From: Rhizobium sp. Pop5
GTDB taxonomy: Bacteria; Pseudomonadota; Alphaproteobacteria; Rhizobiales; Rhizobiaceae
NCBI RefSeq assembly: GCF_024721175.1
Contig: NZ_CP099400.1
Coordinates: 310,001 to 374,000 of the forward strand
Direction: 5' to 3'
Length of the DNA stretch: 64,000 nucleotides
The number at the start of each line of letters is the position of its first letter. Position 1 is the first letter of the stretch. Shown piece by piece: positions 61,970-64,000 of the stretch. The notes under the pieces were generated by a model, which was not told the origin of the DNA, searched no databases, and saw only the letters and a program-made list of their open reading frames with translations. Both the position numbers and the translations under genes were made by a program.

Positions 61970-64000
61970 TTAAAAGAGATCATACCTCGGATTTCGCTTC
62001 ACCCACGTCGCTTTCGCGAGAAGCACCAGCCTCTCGTTCAACGATTTAGTCTTCGGAAGAGCTTTGAGTTCTTGCGAAGTTAGTTCGCCCGAAAAAGCTT
62101 CTGCTGCCTTCTTTTTTGCGGCATCAGCTAAAGATGCGAGTTCCTTGTCCGACTGTTTTTTAGGGTCGCCGGTTCCGGGCCGGTTGAGTGCGCTTGCAAG
62201 TGAGAAATAGTGTGCAGCGGTGACTAGGCTTTCGGAGTTCGAGCCGTCGCCCTTAGCCATTTTTGCTCGTTCGAACGCACTCCAGTAGTCGCCGCGCTCC
62301 GCGCCCATCTCCAGCCATCTGATGGCTTCAGTCTCGTCTTTGGGCACTCCCAAGCCATCTCTGTACATAAGGCCTATATTTCGCGGCGCATAAGGCTGGC
62401 CGCCTTCTGCTGCCCTTTTAAAAAGCTCAAGGGCCTTCTCAAGATCCTGCGGTACACCTTTGCCCGCGCGATAAATCATCCCAAGGCTGTTCATCGAATA
62501 TATGTCGTCTCGCTTGAGACCTGACTCGTAAAAGCGAACGCCACGTTCTACATCGGCTGTGACATTGACGCCGTTTAAGAAGATGTAGCCAAGTTCGTTC
62601 ATTGCGTAGGTATGGCCCAAGTCGGCGGCCTGCAGCATTAGCTTCAGGCCTTCTTGGGTATCGGCTTTGGCACCTCTGCCATAGTAGAGGCTTTTCCCGT
62701 AGGCGTAGAGCGCAAAAGGATCTCCCTTCTTCGCGCCCATGGCGGCTATCTCGCTCGACTTTTCTAGGTTCGTCGGTACAGACGCTCCGATGAGATAGAG
62801 GGCAGAGATCTCAGAAATTGCCCTTACATGTCCGGCATCCATCGCCTTCTTGATCGTCTCAAAGGCCGTCTTCGTGTCGCGGTTGGCAAGCTGGGCGCGG
62901 CCGAGCTGGTAGATGAAGCGCGCGACCTCGGGATAGGTCTTCATCGCCTCGGTGCAGGCACGCACGGCAACGGCTGGGTCGATTTCGTTCGGTAGTTTGC
63001 CTGCTGTCACTCCCTGCAGGTCGAGGGGCGCTGCGGCTGCGGTATCACAAGCGTCGAGCGTCGGCTTGAAGCTGACGGTCGCGGGCGGCAGGTCGTCGTT
63101 TGCGGCTTGCAGCGTCACGGCGAAGGTCTGGTTTTCCGTACCGATCTGCGGCTCGTAGGAAAGGGCGGGAATATCGGCTGCCTCAAGCACATGGCCGAGC
63201 CCGATCACCCGGTCTCCGGCACGCAGCGTGCCTTTATCAGGCAGGGCGGCGACCTTGAAGGTCATTTCTCCCGCCGAAGCGGGTACTACGGGCAGGCTGG
63301 CCTTGACGGGGCCGACGCCGATCGTTGCGTCGATATCGCGCGGCAGTTCCTTCAGATAGGCGCCGGCATCGGCAAGCCGTGTCTGTTTCTCCTGTTCCAG
63401 CTGGGCGAGCTTGGCGCCGGCATCGGCCGAGACGGTGATCGCGACCACCCCCTGGGTCGCCTGGCCGTAAGGGTCGCTGACGGTATAGCCGATCAGGCCG
63501 ACGGTTCCGGCGGCAACGCCCGTGGAATCGTAGGTCAGCGCCGTCAGCGCCGCGGCGGGAAGTTTTGCGCCCTGCTCGACCGGCTTGCCGTCGAAGGTAA
63601 GCTTGCCGGTTTGCGGAAGCTGATTAAGGGTGACGATAAGAGCCGAGCCTGTCTTGTCATGCGGCGGGGCAATGGAAAGTTTCGTGGCGGCAGCACCTTC
63701 CGGCACGCTCGCCTGCTGCATTGGTTCGACGCTCGGCGGCGGCGGCGCCGGAATGAAATAGAAGCTGTCGGTCAGCGAGGAGTTTTCCCAGGGGACCTGC
63801 TTGCCGTCGGTCATCGCGATCACGTCGCGACGCACATCAGTCAGGACCTGGCGGATTTCCTTGTTGGGCTCGCTGGCGCGTTTGATGAAGGATTCTGAAT
63901 ATGGGCTGAGCGCCCCGCTGCCGTCGAGCGCCACCTGGCCGGGTTCGGTGGAAAAGGCGATCAGGCTGCCAAGATCGCTATCGATGCGCGCAAGTCCGCG
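61970..64000 (-). CDS. Caspase-like protein with Sel1 repeats, N-terminus outside the window
   Basis: The reading frame is open to the window edge. The first visible residues (RGLARIDSDLGSLIAFSTEPGQVALDG, shown in part; SPYSESFIK; VRRDVIAMTDGKQVPWENSSL) match the end of a bacterial caspase domain. Then come an Ig/cadherin-like region and about five Sel1/TPR-like repeats (LGYIFLNG, LGMIYRAGKGV, IGLMYRDGLGV). Base composition falls within the repeats, near 62870. It is the third caspase-like gene of the region; its active site lies outside the window. Confidence 0.8.
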   Translation of the reverse strand, partial: RGLARIDSDLGSLIAFSTEPGQVALDGSGALSPYSESFIKRASEPNKEIRQVLTDVRRDVIAMTDGKQVPWENSSLTDSFYFIPAPPPPSVEPMQQASVPEGAAATKLSIAPPHDKTGSALIVTLNQLPQTGKLTFDGKPVEQGAKLPAAALTALTYDSTGVAAGTVGLIGYTVSDPYGQATQGVVAITVSADAGAKLAQLEQEKQTRLADAGAYLKELPRDIDATIGVGPVKASLPVVPASAGEMTFKVAALPDKGTLRAGDRVIGLGHVLEAADIPALSYEPQIGTENQTFAVTLQAANDDLPPATVSFKPTLDACDTAAAAPLDLQGVTAGKLPNEIDPAVAVRACTEAMKTYPEVARFIYQLGRAQLANRDTKTAFETIKKAMDAGHVRAISEISALYLIGASVPTNLEKSSEIAAMGAKKGDPFALYAYGKSLYYGRGAKADTQEGLKLMLQAADLGHTYAMNELGYIFLNGVNVTADVERGVRFYESGLKRDDIYSMNSLGMIYRAGKGVPQDLEKALELFKRAAEGGQPYAPRNIGLMYRDGLGVPKDETEAIRWLEMGAERGDYWSAFERAKMAKGDGSNSESLVTAAHYFSLASALNRPGTGDPKKQSDKELASLADAAKKKAAEAFSGELTSQELKALPKTKSLNERLVLLAKATWVKRNPRYDLF

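Noticed and set aside
1..64000. CRISPR array, rRNA operon or prophage
   Set aside because: I saw no regularly spaced repeats, no rRNA sequence and no block of phage genes. The S74-like domain alone does not indicate a prophage.

Overview
The window is high-GC alphaproteobacterial DNA, very probably from a Rhizobium or close relative. It carries minCDE with a CtrA-type box, a DUF982 gene, RIME-like palindromes and a Tad-type pilus locus. In well-studied rhizobia minCDE lie on a secondary replicon (pSymB in Sinorhizobium meliloti, p42e in R. etli), so a chromid or megaplasmid origin is likely (inference).

Positions 1-25485 hold an almost complete methylated-amine catabolic island. Trimethylamine monooxygenase (tmm), TMAO demethylase (tdm) and dimethylamine monooxygenase (dmmDABC) feed methylamine into the N-methylglutamate pathway: gmaS, three N-methylglutamate synthase subunits and four N-methylglutamate dehydrogenase subunits. 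FolD and PurU oxidise the folate-bound C1 unit to formate. An XRE-cupin and an AraC-type regulator sit between the two divergent blocks. A minCDE operon and a PAS/mini-MCP gene are embedded at 4136-6777. The only transporter gene, an APC permease at the left edge, carries a one-base frameshift.

Positions 25486-32889 are an RNA-repair locus: a lower-GC stretch with one small orphan gene, then rtcR, a sigma-54 promoter, a Ro60/Rsr (TROVE) gene, two tandem Y-RNA-like genes and rtcB. A 1300-bp IS481-family element has split the first Y RNA, the one with a tRNA-mimic T-arm, and separates rtcB from the sigma-54 promoter.

Positions 32939-45094 encode a Tad/Flp-like pilus system on two divergent units. 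It has two CpaF-type ATPases (one fused to an FHA-like domain), a prepilin peptidase, pilin, TadE/TadG-like proteins, CpaB, TadB, TadC and a membrane FHA protein. No secretin, CpaD or CpaE/TadZ gene is visible. A 43-residue pilin-like peptide overlaps the start of the separate ATPase gene. Positions 45239-47888 hold an SDR, a LysR regulator, a small tautomerase and a DUF982 gene.

Positions 48153-64000 are the most unusual part. A tight operon encodes an OmpA/DUF4384 protein, an exported caspase-like protein with an EF-hand loop, a secreted trypsin zymogen fused to a caspase-like domain that lacks its His, an exported inhibitory serpin whose reactive loop has Arg-Ser, and a membrane pseudokinase with an FGE-like ectodomain. 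Next to it are small exported proteins, a secreted NlpC/P60-like protein, an S74-like lipoprotein and a further caspase-Sel1 protein cut by the window edge. I read this as a candidate, apparently undescribed, periplasmic or surface protease cascade with its own inhibitor.
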